DNA of 64,000 nucleotides from Prevotella sp. KH2C16 (GTDB lineage Bacteria > Bacteroidota > Bacteroidia > Bacteroidales > Bacteroidaceae). Position 1 is the first letter of the stretch; the number at the start of each line of letters is the position of its first letter. Under the pieces are notes generated by a model that saw only the letters and a program-made list of their open reading frames with translations, was not told the origin of the DNA and searched no databases. Shown one piece after another: positions 8,646-17,223 of the stretch. The translations under genes were made by a program, and so were the position numbers. The stretch spans positions 124,001 through 188,000 of the forward strand of contig NZ_FOOW01000001.1 of the NCBI RefSeq assembly GCF_900113305.1, in the 5' to 3' direction.

Positions 8646-10904
8646 TTATTTCAAGACAAATTTCAGCAACTTGCCTTTTGTAAGTTCATCGTGAGAAATA
8701 CGATATTTGCCAAGCTTCTTGCCCCCAAGCGTCATGCTCTGGATGAGATGCGAGTCTTTCGCCGGATGCACCGCCTCGATGACAATGTCGCCCTCTGGAT
8801 AATAACGCTTGTCAAGATGCAGGGTAACTCGGTCGAAGACAGGAGCCGTGAGCGAATAGTAAGGACTGCCTGGGCAGTCGGGATAGAAGCCCATCATGGT
8901 GAAGAGAGCCCATGTCGACATCGTTCCGCAGTCGTCGTTGCCGGGAATGCCGTCGGGCTTGTCGGTAAAGTTTTTCATCAGTTGTCTGTAGGTTTGCTCC
9001 TGCGTGCGCCATTCCTCGCCCTTAAAGTAATTGAAAAGATAAGGATAGGCTATGTCGGGCTCGTTGGCAGGGTCATAAAAGCCTTTGTCAAAAACCATCT
9101 GAAGTTTGTCCACAAAAGCCTTGCCGCCACCCATTAGCTTTGCCAGACCCGGGATATCGTGCGGTACATAGAAGGTGTAGTTCCATGCGGAGCCTTCATG
9201 GAAGCCAGGCGCATTGCTGAAGTCAGCACCGTCTTCCGGATTGAAAGGCGAGAGCCAGGAGCCGTCGGCCTTCTTCGGACGGAGCGTTCCATCGGCCTTG
9301 GAGTAATAATTCTTGTAGCCCAAGCTGCGCTTCAGAAAAAGCCTTGCATCGCCCCTATGCCCCAATGCCGAGGCGAGATTTGACAAAGCGTGGTCGGCAA
9401 TATAGTATTCCAGCGCATGGGAGACGCTGTTATCGCCGGAGTTATCCTGTGCATAAGCCCCCATAGGAACATAGCCTTTCTGGATATAGCCGTCGATATC
9501 AGGGCGCATCAGGTTGTCCTTGCCGGGCAAGGTGGCACTCTTGCGGAATGCCTCATAGGCCGTTTTAATATCGAAATCGCGCAATCCTTTCAGGTAAGTG
9601 TCTGTAATGACGGGAATGGCAGGGTCGCCCTCCATCGTCCAGGTCTCCCTCCCATAAAGCTCCCACTTGGGCATCCAACCCCATTCCTTGTACATTTCAA
9701 TCATGGAGCGGACCATGTCAAGCTGCCGTTCGGGATAGAGCAAGGTCTCCAACTGATGCACATTGCGATAAGTATCCCACAGGGAATAGACCGTATAGCG
9801 GTTACCCGAGTTAACGCCGTTTGTCGCACTCTCCATCTTAGGATACTCGCCGTTGACATCCTGGAGTACATTGGGATGAATCTGACTATGGTAAAGGGCC
9901 GTATAGAATATCTTTTTCTGAGCCTCGCTACCCCCTTCGACAGTAACCACACTCAAGGTTTTCTCCCACTCCTGACGGGCTTCCGCGCACACCTTGTCGA
10001 AGTTGAAGCCCTGTTGTTCCTTCTCCAGATTCTCCCGGGCATTGGCCGTAGAGACAAAGCTGACGCCTATCTGTACCTCCAACTGCTCGCCTTCCTCGGC
10101 ATCGTAGCTGAAATAATAGCCAATCTCGTTACCGGCAAGTTCCCGGCCATAGTTCTTATAGAGCTTGTATTTGCCGTTGTCGTGGTCCCACTCGGCAGCC
10201 ACGCCGGCAAGTTTAGGCTGCTTCTTCCAGAACCCGGCTTCCTTGGGAGCCTTGTTGACACGCATCACGAAGTACATGGGAAACACAGCCTGCGAGTTAT
10301 AGCAGAAAGTACCCACCAGACGAGTTCCCTCTATCTCTGTCAACGAGACACGCTTGATGGAACCGCCCACCTCATTGGTAAGTCCGTTACCAACATTCAT
10401 CAGCAGATGCGCTTCTCCTTTCCGGAAAGTGAAGCGCTCAATGCTGGAGCGCATAGCGGCCGTAACCTCACAGCGGATGCCATACTTCGTAAGCTCATTG
10501 CTGTAATATCCCGGCGAAGCCTTCTCGTTCTTATACTCAGAACCATAGTTGTGATAGTCGACATCCAACTTACCACTTGTAGGCATCAACAGGAGCGTTC
10601 CCAACTCCGGGCACCCCACTCCGCTCAAGGTTACATGGGCAAATCCCGTGAAATACTTGTTCTCATAGAGATAGGGCGTTGACCACCAACGGGAATCCTT
10701 ATCGTAGACATTCAAATCTGAGCCCATTACATTGAACGGCACGACCGACATCATGGAATGCGGGCGGATAGCCCCGGGAGTACAAACGCTGAAATTAGTG
10801 GTCCCGATGAAAGGGTCTACATAATCGACAACGCTTTTCTGGGCACTCGCACTAAATGTGCATGAAAGGAAAACTGCCGACAGTAAGGATTGCTTAAGTT
10901 TCAT
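8646..10904 (-). CDS. GH92 family alpha-mannosidase (first of two)
   Basis: A 752-residue exported enzyme with a signal peptide ending near ASAQ (residue 22). Conserved GH92 parts are GVGCPELGT (about 95-103), SLWDTYRNVH (374-383), the acid motif HEGSAWNYTFYVPHD with Glu570, and GNDDCGTMSTW (655-665) with the base aspartates. It differs markedly from the neighbouring GH92 (for example GNDDCG against GDEDNG), so the two are not a recent duplication and probably cut different mannose linkages. First gene of a three-gene operon, with a well-formed promoter 25-56 bases upstream. Confidence 0.93.
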   Translation of the reverse strand: MKLKQSLLSAVFLSCTFSASAQKSVVDYVDPFIGTTNFSVCTPGAIRPHSMMSVVPFNVMGSDLNVYDKDSRWWSTPYLYENKYFTGFAHVTLSGVGCPELGTLLLMPTSGKLDVDYHNYGSEYKNEKASPGYYSNELTKYGIRCEVTAAMRSSIERFTFRKGEAHLLMNVGNGLTNEVGGSIKRVSLTEIEGTRLVGTFCYNSQAVFPMYFVMRVNKAPKEAGFWKKQPKLAGVAAEWDHDNGKYKLYKNYGRELAGNEIGYYFSYDAEEGEQLEVQIGVSFVSTANARENLEKEQQGFNFDKVCAEARQEWEKTLSVVTVEGGSEAQKKIFYTALYHSQIHPNVLQDVNGEYPKMESATNGVNSGNRYTVYSLWDTYRNVHQLETLLYPERQLDMVRSMIEMYKEWGWMPKWELYGRETWTMEGDPAIPVITDTYLKGLRDFDIKTAYEAFRKSATLPGKDNLMRPDIDGYIQKGYVPMGAYAQDNSGDNSVSHALEYYIADHALSNLASALGHRGDARLFLKRSLGYKNYYSKADGTLRPKKADGSWLSPFNPEDGADFSNAPGFHEGSAWNYTFYVPHDIPGLAKLMGGGKAFVDKLQMVFDKGFYDPANEPDIAYPYLFNYFKGEEWRTQEQTYRQLMKNFTDKPDGIPGNDDCGTMSTWALFTMMGFYPDCPGSPYYSLTAPVFDRVTLHLDKRYYPEGDIVIEAVHPAKDSHLIQSMTLGGKKLGKYRISHDELTKGKLLKFVLK

Positions 10905-10928
10905 GATTCAGGATTTTGTAATTTGCTA

Positions 10929-10960
10929 CAAATTTACAATAAATTTCCAAGAACGCAAAA
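10929..10960 (-). promoter_or_regulatory. promoter of the GH92 operon
   Basis: On the minus strand, TTTTG at 10960-10956 is followed after 19 bp by TAAATTTG at 10936-10929, matching the Bacteroidota -33/-7 pattern. Transcription would start about 20 bases before the ATG at 10904. Confidence 0.6.
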
Positions 10961-11040
10961 CGAGAGGATAAAAATAAGGACAGAAACCAGCAAGTATAAG
11001 AAAAGCCGGAATCCGCCTCATATATACAGAGGTGTCAGAT

Positions 11041-13338
11041 TTATTTGATTATAATCCTGCGAGCCGTGCCATCGGCATACCTCACGATATTAAGTCCCCT
11101 CTGCAAGGTCCTCCTCTTCGTGCCATTAATGGAATAGACGGCCACAATGGCCTGAGAAACATTCACCATAGGAGTCTCGATTCCTGTGGTTACAGGGACA
11201 TAGGCCAGGGCAAGTATTGCCGGATGGCCCTTTTCCGAGCCTCGTGTGAACCTGACGCTCTCAATAGTCTTGTTCGCATCCGTGGGGACACTCTGTTCTA
11301 TTATTTGAAAATTGGCATTACCCTGAAGTTCACCGGCATCCACATTCGCCCATCCCACATGCGTCGTGGCCATCCTATGAAGATGATTCACGATGGCATG
11401 GCTGTCGGCCGTGTCCCAATTGTTAAAGTGTATGCTGCCGATACCGGTAGTACCGTCGGTGTAATTAACGGTTACAGATACCGTATTATCCCCGTCGGCA
11501 CTTAAGCCTGCAAAATAGAGACAAGAGCTCTGCACGGGAGAAGAAAACAGCAAAATTCCTTCGTTAACGGCACATTCATTGCTTGCATCAGCTCCCTTGA
11601 GGACAAGGGCGTTGTTTATCGTAGCCGTCTTTGAGACATTCAATTTGTAGCTGGCATGCGGGCTCGCCAGATTCCCCTCTTCATCACAAACATATCCGTC
11701 GGAAAGACTGCTGCTTGCCCCTTTGGCATAATAGACGAAGCCTGCCGTGTCGAAGCCCATGTTCCTTGCCTCGGCATCGTGTGTGGTCGTATTCATGATA
11801 TTCGAAACATCCTCACAGATTACATCACAATTAAAACCGCTCTTAATATCAGCGGGGAGTGCCGTAGATGGCTGGTCGCCCTGCCCGCCAGTATCGCCGC
11901 CATCAGGATTGGAACCAAGCCATCCCGCATCAACAAAGGACAGACGGGTCTTGACATAGTCATGGAGGGCTTCCTTTTGGGCAGCCAGGTTCTCGAAATG
12001 ATTACTCCATGCCTGATTGTCGCGGTCAGCAGCCCCATTTGCAGTAAGCACCGTTTGCAAGGAATCGAGCTTAGCGGTGATGAAAGCCTCGGAATAATTG
12101 CCCATACGAACCTCTGCCCAGCGCCTCTTCAGTTGCTTGACATAAGCCTCATCGTTCATCAACTTATACCAGAAAAACGGGATAAGCTGATTATCCCTGA
12201 CATACATCACATCGTTGGCCGTATAGCGCCAGATGCCATCAGCCTCCGGTGAATAGTAGCCCTCGTTGCCATAGGCGATGTTAAAGTCCCAGAGAGCAGT
12301 CTTCCACTTTGCGTTATCGCCGAGCTTAGCGGCATGGGAGTCGCTGTATTTATAAAGTGGCGAGCTCAGGCGATACCCGTCGATGTTGTTGGAAACCTCG
12401 ACGGCAATCTCCTGATCGATAAACGACGGCACATCAATATACTGCCGATATCCGGTAGCCTGATCCTTGTAATTGACAGAGGAAAATGCATCTTCCATGG
12501 CGTTGATGGCATCCTGTATGGCTTTTTCCGTACCTGCAGGAAGCTCTGCGAAGTCCTCATATTCCGGTTCCTTATACTGATAAGTGATCTTCCTGCCGTA
12601 GATTTCCGTCCCGTCGCTCTTCGCGGGAGGATATTTCGACTGGTAGTAGTGATCTTCGTCGTCGCGGTCTATCTCCACATGAAAGTCTCCCGACATATCC
12701 TCAGGCGTTACATCATTCAGATTCAGGCGACCGGAGCCCTTGGTGGCACGCTCCGACATGATATAAATGCCATAGTAGATGCCGTCGACGATTACCTCAC
12801 AATACTTCATGTGAGGCGCAAAGGTATGGCTCCCACGAGCCATGGCCATCGTGAGAACATCGCGCATATAGCTCTTGTCTTGCCAAGGTGCCAAGAGTGC
12901 CCAGTCATTGTCCTTCTCCATGCCCATGATCTTCACCTTTTCTTTTTTTGCATCCACACCGTTGGCGACAACATCGCTCGCCTTCAGCGGACGGATGGAG
13001 AAAGGTTTCTTCCTTGAGTTGTAGAACGACGAATTGCCGCGATACTTGATGGAGACATATCCTTCGTAATCCACTTTTTGGCCGGTGTGGACCAGCGTAT
13101 CACGATAGTTGTGCCCGTCGCCATTATCTATGATTTTCATCGTTGCTAGTGTCTTGCTGTCGCGACGGATGGTCTGTCCTTTCACATTGATGAACACAAG
13201 GGGAAGATTCGTCTGCGTAAAGGTTACCTTCTTAGCAGGGGCGAAGTTGTCAGAAGCCCACTCGCGGCCATCCCACTGCGCAAAAGAAGACATAGCGGCG
13301 AGACACCCCGCAAAGGTAAGGAGTAGATGTCTAAGCAT
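11041..13338 (-). CDS. secreted CotH-kinase-like protein with type IX sorting tail
   Basis: A 765-residue protein with a signal peptide ending near residue 21 (SSFAQ). Residues about 90-480 match the CotH kinase fold: SIKYRGNSS near 96-104, KVKIMGMEKDNDWALLAPW, YYGIYIMSER near 188-196 and WDFNIAYGN near 350-358, the last resembling the metal-binding motif of these atypical protein kinases. A Gly/Asp-rich linker (about 477-490) leads to a beta-rich domain and a C-terminal sequence (about 715-765, ending GLNIVRYADGTARRIIIK) typical of Prevotella type IX cargo. It is therefore probably surface-exposed or released. CotH proteins are common beside SusCD loci, but the target here is unknown. Confidence 0.8.
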   Translation of the reverse strand: MLRHLLLTFAGCLAAMSSFAQWDGREWASDNFAPAKKVTFTQTNLPLVFINVKGQTIRRDSKTLATMKIIDNGDGHNYRDTLVHTGQKVDYEGYVSIKYRGNSSFYNSRKKPFSIRPLKASDVVANGVDAKKEKVKIMGMEKDNDWALLAPWQDKSYMRDVLTMAMARGSHTFAPHMKYCEVIVDGIYYGIYIMSERATKGSGRLNLNDVTPEDMSGDFHVEIDRDDEDHYYQSKYPPAKSDGTEIYGRKITYQYKEPEYEDFAELPAGTEKAIQDAINAMEDAFSSVNYKDQATGYRQYIDVPSFIDQEIAVEVSNNIDGYRLSSPLYKYSDSHAAKLGDNAKWKTALWDFNIAYGNEGYYSPEADGIWRYTANDVMYVRDNQLIPFFWYKLMNDEAYVKQLKRRWAEVRMGNYSEAFITAKLDSLQTVLTANGAADRDNQAWSNHFENLAAQKEALHDYVKTRLSFVDAGWLGSNPDGGDTGGQGDQPSTALPADIKSGFNCDVICEDVSNIMNTTTHDAEARNMGFDTAGFVYYAKGASSSLSDGYVCDEEGNLASPHASYKLNVSKTATINNALVLKGADASNECAVNEGILLFSSPVQSSCLYFAGLSADGDNTVSVTVNYTDGTTGIGSIHFNNWDTADSHAIVNHLHRMATTHVGWANVDAGELQGNANFQIIEQSVPTDANKTIESVRFTRGSEKGHPAILALAYVPVTTGIETPMVNVSQAIVAVYSINGTKRRTLQRGLNIVRYADGTARRIIIK

Positions 13339-13480
13339 AGGCTTTATTCAAATTTTGTCCGATCTCAATCATATAACATTTCGGAATATAAAAAACCACC
13401 CTTCTTTTCAGGAAATTCCGCGAAAAGGGAAGTAAAGGTCTGAAATACCCCAAGTCTGTTCCTTGGATTTTTTTATCCTA

Positions 13481-13511
13481 CAAAAATAGAGATTTTTTCC
13501 CTTTCCGGCAA
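13481..13511 (-). promoter_or_regulatory. possible promoter of the CotH-like gene
   Basis: On the minus strand, TATTTTTG at 13488-13481 fits TAnnTTTG and TTG at 13511-13509 lies 20 bp upstream. It would leave a leader of roughly 140 bases, so a nearer promoter is not excluded. Confidence 0.35.
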
Positions 13512-13578
13512 GCATTCCTACAGAAAATTGAGAAAGAGGTGAAAATCAGCCTTTTACATTACAGCTAAAAACCCAAAA

Positions 13579-13663
13579 GTAAAAGGCGGCCTTTTACGCT
13601 CCTTTTAGCCGTTAGAAGCTCTCCTTTTAGCCGTTAAAAGGCGACCTTTTAACGGCCTTTTAC
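13579..13663. repeat. 11-bp-grid array, TAAAAGG type (array B)
   Basis: Eight octamers start exactly every 11 bp from 13579 to 13656: GTAAAAGG, CCTTTTAC, CCTTTTAG, TTAGAAGC, CCTTTTAG, TTAAAAGG, CCTTTTAA, CCTTTTAC, with triplet spacers cgg, gct, ccg, tct, ccg, cga, cgg. An extra CCTTTTAC lies off-register at 13550. The 408-bp gap (13339-13746) otherwise holds only the possible CotH promoter; no gene is seen. The array lies past the 3' end of the phosphoesterase gene. Confidence 0.9.
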
Positions 13664-13746
13664 AAAACCGCCGTACAACTACCTTGAAAGCCTTTGCCGA
13701 GAAGGGCTTTTTCAACCATGGCATTTAGCCTTACGAAAGGTTGCCC

Positions 13747-15243
13747 TTAGTCATAAACGAACACTCGTTGTCCCCTTGCCTCGAGCCCGTATCTATCACT
13801 TGCCTGCACTTCTATGCGGTGGACTCCCTTGCGGGCAGAGTCGGGAAGAGGAAGCACCCATAGCTGAGGCGAAGGATTCCTGCGCATCGGATTGACGCGG
13901 TTATACCTCGTGGGGTATGATTTCAGAAGGTTCATTTCGCGTATCCGCGCCACATTAGGGTCGATGAAATCGGCCTTTTTTGCCAATTGCCACTCACCTC
14001 CGTCAATGCGGCATCTCACCTCGGTAGAGTCGCAGCCGCCCCAAACGGTCAGCAGGGCCTGATAAGATTCCATGTCTCTTAAGTCCCGAAGGTGGGTATC
14101 AAGGGTGTCGATACCTGTAATGTGGATATTCATCTGCCTGCTCTCGTCGAGCCCTATGCCCTTACAGCGCAGCTTATAGGAATTGCCCTCAAAGTCAAGA
14201 ACAAAGTAGTTGCGAGGCGTTCCGCCCTGCTGAAGAGCCGAGGGCACGCCCTCCCAGTCTTTTTCTCCTACCCACCAGAACCCGCAGGTGGCACCGGCTC
14301 CGAGCTCATGGACATGAATTCCGGGCTTTCCATAGAAGAAGCGCATCACGCGGTGGAGATGTCCCGTAATGGCAAGCACCTCTTCCCTGCCTTTCAGAAT
14401 GTCGAGAAGAGCATTGCGATTCTTCGTGATGGCCAGAGGAATATGCATGCTCAGGCAGATAAGGTTACCCTTGGGAACCAGGCTGACATCGTTTTTCACA
14501 AACTCCAGTTGCTCCTCCGTCAGCTCTCCGTGATAGCCTCTGGCTCCGTCGCCATAGACATTGTTGAGGACAATGAAGTGCACCTTCCCCTCGTTGAAGG
14601 CATAGACATCGGAGCCGAAAATCGTGTTATAAGTCTTTGTCTGGCCTCGGCGGACACTGTCGGCATCACGGTCGTGATTTCCGATGACCGTCCAGCTTTG
14701 CGACGGCAACAGTTCCATCATTTCCTTCAGTTTAGACTGGAGAGGGAGGTTGTTGTTCACCAGGTCGCCAAGGAAGAGATTTACATCAGCCGAATCCGTA
14801 TCGAGAAGTTCCGGCCACAAGGTTTTTGCAGCATAGTCGAGTTCCTGATAGTTGCCCACCTGCACATCGCCGATAGCATTCAAGCGGAAGTTCCGTTTCA
14901 CGGCCTTGGACTTCAATCCGAAATCACAGCCATCCTTCATTTTCTTTAAACTGACGACGAAACTGCTGTTTACCACCTTGCCGGCCGACATGGTATAGTC
15001 AGAAGGCAAGATGGGGAAGACACCGAATCCGTCGGCAAGGCGGATTCTGTACTTTCCCTTTCCGTTTGTCATCACGATATCCCTGCCGTTTGAGACGGGT
15101 ATATTGGCTATTCCTCTCTCATGACGGTCTCTCTGCCCGTTGCGGTTAGAATCCAGATACACATAGCCTTCGACTGTCTGCTGGGCTTCAGCACCGACTG
15201 TCGAGAGCAAGGAAAACAATATTAAGACAGCAATCCTACTCAT
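13747..15243 (-). CDS. calcineurin-like metallophosphoesterase, exported
   Basis: A 498-residue protein with a signal peptide (about 1-20, ending AEAQ). An N-terminal beta domain (about 22-100, with YLDSNRNGQRD, MetallophosN-like) precedes the dimetal phosphoesterase core with GDVQ (Asp126), GDLV (Asp160), GNHD (189-191) and GHLH near 294; a C-terminal beta domain (about 340-498) resembles MetallophosC. It should hydrolyse a phosphoester in the periplasm or at the surface. It is the last gene of the SusCD operon, overlapping the upstream lipoprotein gene by 8 bp. That placement hints at a phosphate-bearing substrate. It could equally serve phosphate scavenging. Confidence 0.88.
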   Translation of the reverse strand: MSRIAVLILFSLLSTVGAEAQQTVEGYVYLDSNRNGQRDRHERGIANIPVSNGRDIVMTNGKGKYRIRLADGFGVFPILPSDYTMSAGKVVNSSFVVSLKKMKDGCDFGLKSKAVKRNFRLNAIGDVQVGNYQELDYAAKTLWPELLDTDSADVNLFLGDLVNNNLPLQSKLKEMMELLPSQSWTVIGNHDRDADSVRRGQTKTYNTIFGSDVYAFNEGKVHFIVLNNVYGDGARGYHGELTEEQLEFVKNDVSLVPKGNLICLSMHIPLAITKNRNALLDILKGREEVLAITGHLHRVMRFFYGKPGIHVHELGAGATCGFWWVGEKDWEGVPSALQQGGTPRNYFVLDFEGNSYKLRCKGIGLDESRQMNIHITGIDTLDTHLRDLRDMESYQALLTVWGGCDSTEVRCRIDGGEWQLAKKADFIDPNVARIREMNLLKSYPTRYNRVNPMRRNPSPQLWVLPLPDSARKGVHRIEVQASDRYGLEARGQRVFVYD

Positions 15244-16756
15244 ACTTGAAGATACGGACTTTACTACTGTCGTCAGTAAAGGTTACATAGCCCACTCCTG
15301 TCTTTGCAAAGCCGATACTTAGACCCGTAGCAGAGATATCGGCAATCTTCACGGGAGAGCTCCATTGCTGGGTTTCCTGATCAAGATACATGAAATAAGG
15401 ATACCCCTGATCGGCCAAATTGTTATAGACAATATAAGGTGTGCCGTCGTTGGTAACGGCAAGGGCTACCTCGGTATGACGGTCGGGAGCGAAGCCGAGG
15501 GGCAATACATTTCCGCCGAGAGTCAGCCAGCTGTCAGTCGTGGAATCGTAGTATTTCATACGAATGGCCGCTGCCCCGGAGGCATCGTCCAATGTCCAGA
15601 TATACGGAGTCTCGTCTGGAGCCACATAGACACCGATTGTAGAGATGTTATTAAAATTAGGAGTATTGCCGGGCTCAAGATAGTTGAGTATCATGGCCGT
15701 CCATTCACCGTTTTCATACTTCAGGACATTGTACCCGCAATTGACGCCGCTTACCATGCCCCGATTGATGCTGATGACATAGGCAGCCTTGCTACCGCCT
15801 GCCACATTCGACATATACACAAGGTTGGTGAGCATAGACGGGGTCTGGCTCGTCCAGCCACCGTCCTTGTAGTTAGAAACCACGAGGGTGCGGCGGACAT
15901 AGTCTGACTTGGTACTGTTATTCACCTGGGCACCTACTATCTCGCCGTTAGCAAGGACGGCAATACCCAGATAGTTGGACTGGGCGTTCAATACACCTGC
16001 CGAGCCGCCCGTAAACTGCCATGTGCCGTTCGTGAAGTCCTGAACGGTGAGCGCACCGCTGGTGGATGCCGTATTGTCAGAATAGCCGACAAACGGAACT
16101 CCGTCTGCGTTCAGGTCCATATCGAAGTAAGAGCTGCTGATCTTGTTGCCGAATGGCCCACTGCCCACATATTCCCAGCCATTGTCGGTCAGCTTTATCA
16201 CGACTGGGCGATAATCGTTGTCAGTACGAACCTTGAACCCTACATACGGCTCATGGGTCTGCGGATTGATCTTCATGACCGGATCGCCAAAGACCGTCAA
16301 GTCTGCGAAAGCCGGAGCTTCAAGCCATTTCATGTTTGTGCCCTTGGTTACGGTTACGGCATAGCGCACATTCAGGCTGCCTTTAGACACAATATAATCA
16401 ACGGGAATCTTGAAATTATTAGCAGTAGACTGGCTGGTCTGCTCCACTCCGTTCACTTTTACTACCGCGCCGTCGGATGTAGTGAAGCGCGCGATGAGAC
16501 TTGACTTGTCAACCGTAGAAGGTAAAGGAACATCCACTGACACCGTAGAGGTACCAGAGACTATGCGTCCGGAAAGGTCGACGACATGGTCGCTTGAAAG
16601 GAATTCCGGATTGTCCTCTTCATAGAAACCAAAGGAAAGAATCTTCGGGGCATCCACATCCTGATAAAGGAAATTCGTACTGTCGGAACATGCCGTGAAG
16701 ACCAAAGCCGTCAGGGCAAGTACAACAAAGCTGTATAATGATTTCATCGTCTTCAT
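15236..16756 (-). CDS. SusCD-linked surface lipoprotein with propeller-like repeats
   Basis: A 506-residue lipoprotein with lipobox Cys23 (VFTAC) from the chosen ATG at 16754-16756; the 6-base longer TTG start would overlap the preceding gene. Residues about 35-140 look like an immunoglobulin-like or DUF5018-like spacer domain. From about 145 on, a spaced motif recurs (HEPYVGFKV, GVPFVGYSD, ETPYIWTLD, GTPYIVYNN, GVGYVTFTD), which is what beta-propeller blades look like. Its place after SusC, SusD and a DUF1735-like gene fits a surface glycan-binding protein of the SusE/SusF kind. Ligand and exact family are not recognised. Confidence 0.65.
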   Translation of the reverse strand: MKTMKSLYSFVVLALTALVFTACSDSTNFLYQDVDAPKILSFGFYEEDNPEFLSSDHVVDLSGRIVSGTSTVSVDVPLPSTVDKSSLIARFTTSDGAVVKVNGVEQTSQSTANNFKIPVDYIVSKGSLNVRYAVTVTKGTNMKWLEAPAFADLTVFGDPVMKINPQTHEPYVGFKVRTDNDYRPVVIKLTDNGWEYVGSGPFGNKISSSYFDMDLNADGVPFVGYSDNTASTSGALTVQDFTNGTWQFTGGSAGVLNAQSNYLGIAVLANGEIVGAQVNNSTKSDYVRRTLVVSNYKDGGWTSQTPSMLTNLVYMSNVAGGSKAAYVISINRGMVSGVNCGYNVLKYENGEWTAMILNYLEPGNTPNFNNISTIGVYVAPDETPYIWTLDDASGAAAIRMKYYDSTTDSWLTLGGNVLPLGFAPDRHTEVALAVTNDGTPYIVYNNLADQGYPYFMYLDQETQQWSSPVKIADISATGLSIGFAKTGVGYVTFTDDSSKVRIFKYE

Positions 16757-16758
16757 AA

Positions 16759-17223
16759 TCAATTCTTCTTTTCTATTACTAATGACTTTCTATACCCAGA
16801 CTTTCCGGGAAGACCAAGGGTAAAATCCTTACTATTGGAGGTAAGGGTGATGGTCAGCGTGTTGTCCTTGCTTTCGTCTACCGGATGCGACATCCACCGG
16901 ATACGGACAGGCATGTCGTAGACACCCGGCTCGAACACAAGTGAGTTGCCCGTAGTTACGAGCTCATAGTCTACTCCTTCCTCAAGTCCATCGCCAACGG
17001 TAATCTGATAATTAACTGTCAGAGGCGTTTCTAAAGGGCGGGAACTGACCAATACCATATAGGTATTGATGTTGTTCACATTCGACAATACCGTTATAGA
17101 AGAAGCTCCGGTCTCAGTGGCAATGCTGACAAACGGATTGTCATATCCATCAAACTCCTCCTTATTGCAACTTACCAGAGTGGCAAGCACCAAACATAAA
17201 AACAATATTCTTTTCATTTCCAT
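16759..17223 (-). CDS. small DUF1735/DUF4843-like lipoprotein
   Basis: A 154-residue lipoprotein with lipobox Cys19 (ATLVSC) and a single beta-rich domain. SITVLSNVNNINTYMVLVSSRPLETPLTVNYQI and the later VFEPGVYDMPVRI match the Calx-beta-like fold found in DUF1735 and DUF4843 proteins encoded right after SusD. Such proteins are outer-surface accessory factors thought to help glycan binding. It overlaps SusD by one base and ends two bases before the next gene's start, so it is translationally linked to both. An alternative ATG lies two codons in. Confidence 0.7.
   Translation of the reverse strand: MEMKRILFLCLVLATLVSCNKEEFDGYDNPFVSIATETGASSITVLSNVNNINTYMVLVSSRPLETPLTVNYQITVGDGLEEGVDYELVTTGNSLVFEPGVYDMPVRIRWMSHPVDESKDNTLTITLTSNSKDFTLGLPGKSGYRKSLVIEKKN

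Noticed and set aside
9390-10682. A 430-codon plus-strand frame opposite the first GH92 gene
   Set aside because: Antisense shadow; GH92 motifs on the minus strand run through the whole stretch.
3781-10904. The two GH92 genes as a recent tandem duplication
   Set aside because: Catalytic regions differ (TEGNSW/GDEDNG against HEGSAW/GNDDCG) and alignment by eye is poor outside motifs, so they are old paralogues.
13550-13663. CRISPR array
   Set aside because: The repeats are 8-base words with 3-base spacers on an 11-bp step, and no unique spacers of 30 or so bases or cas genes are present.
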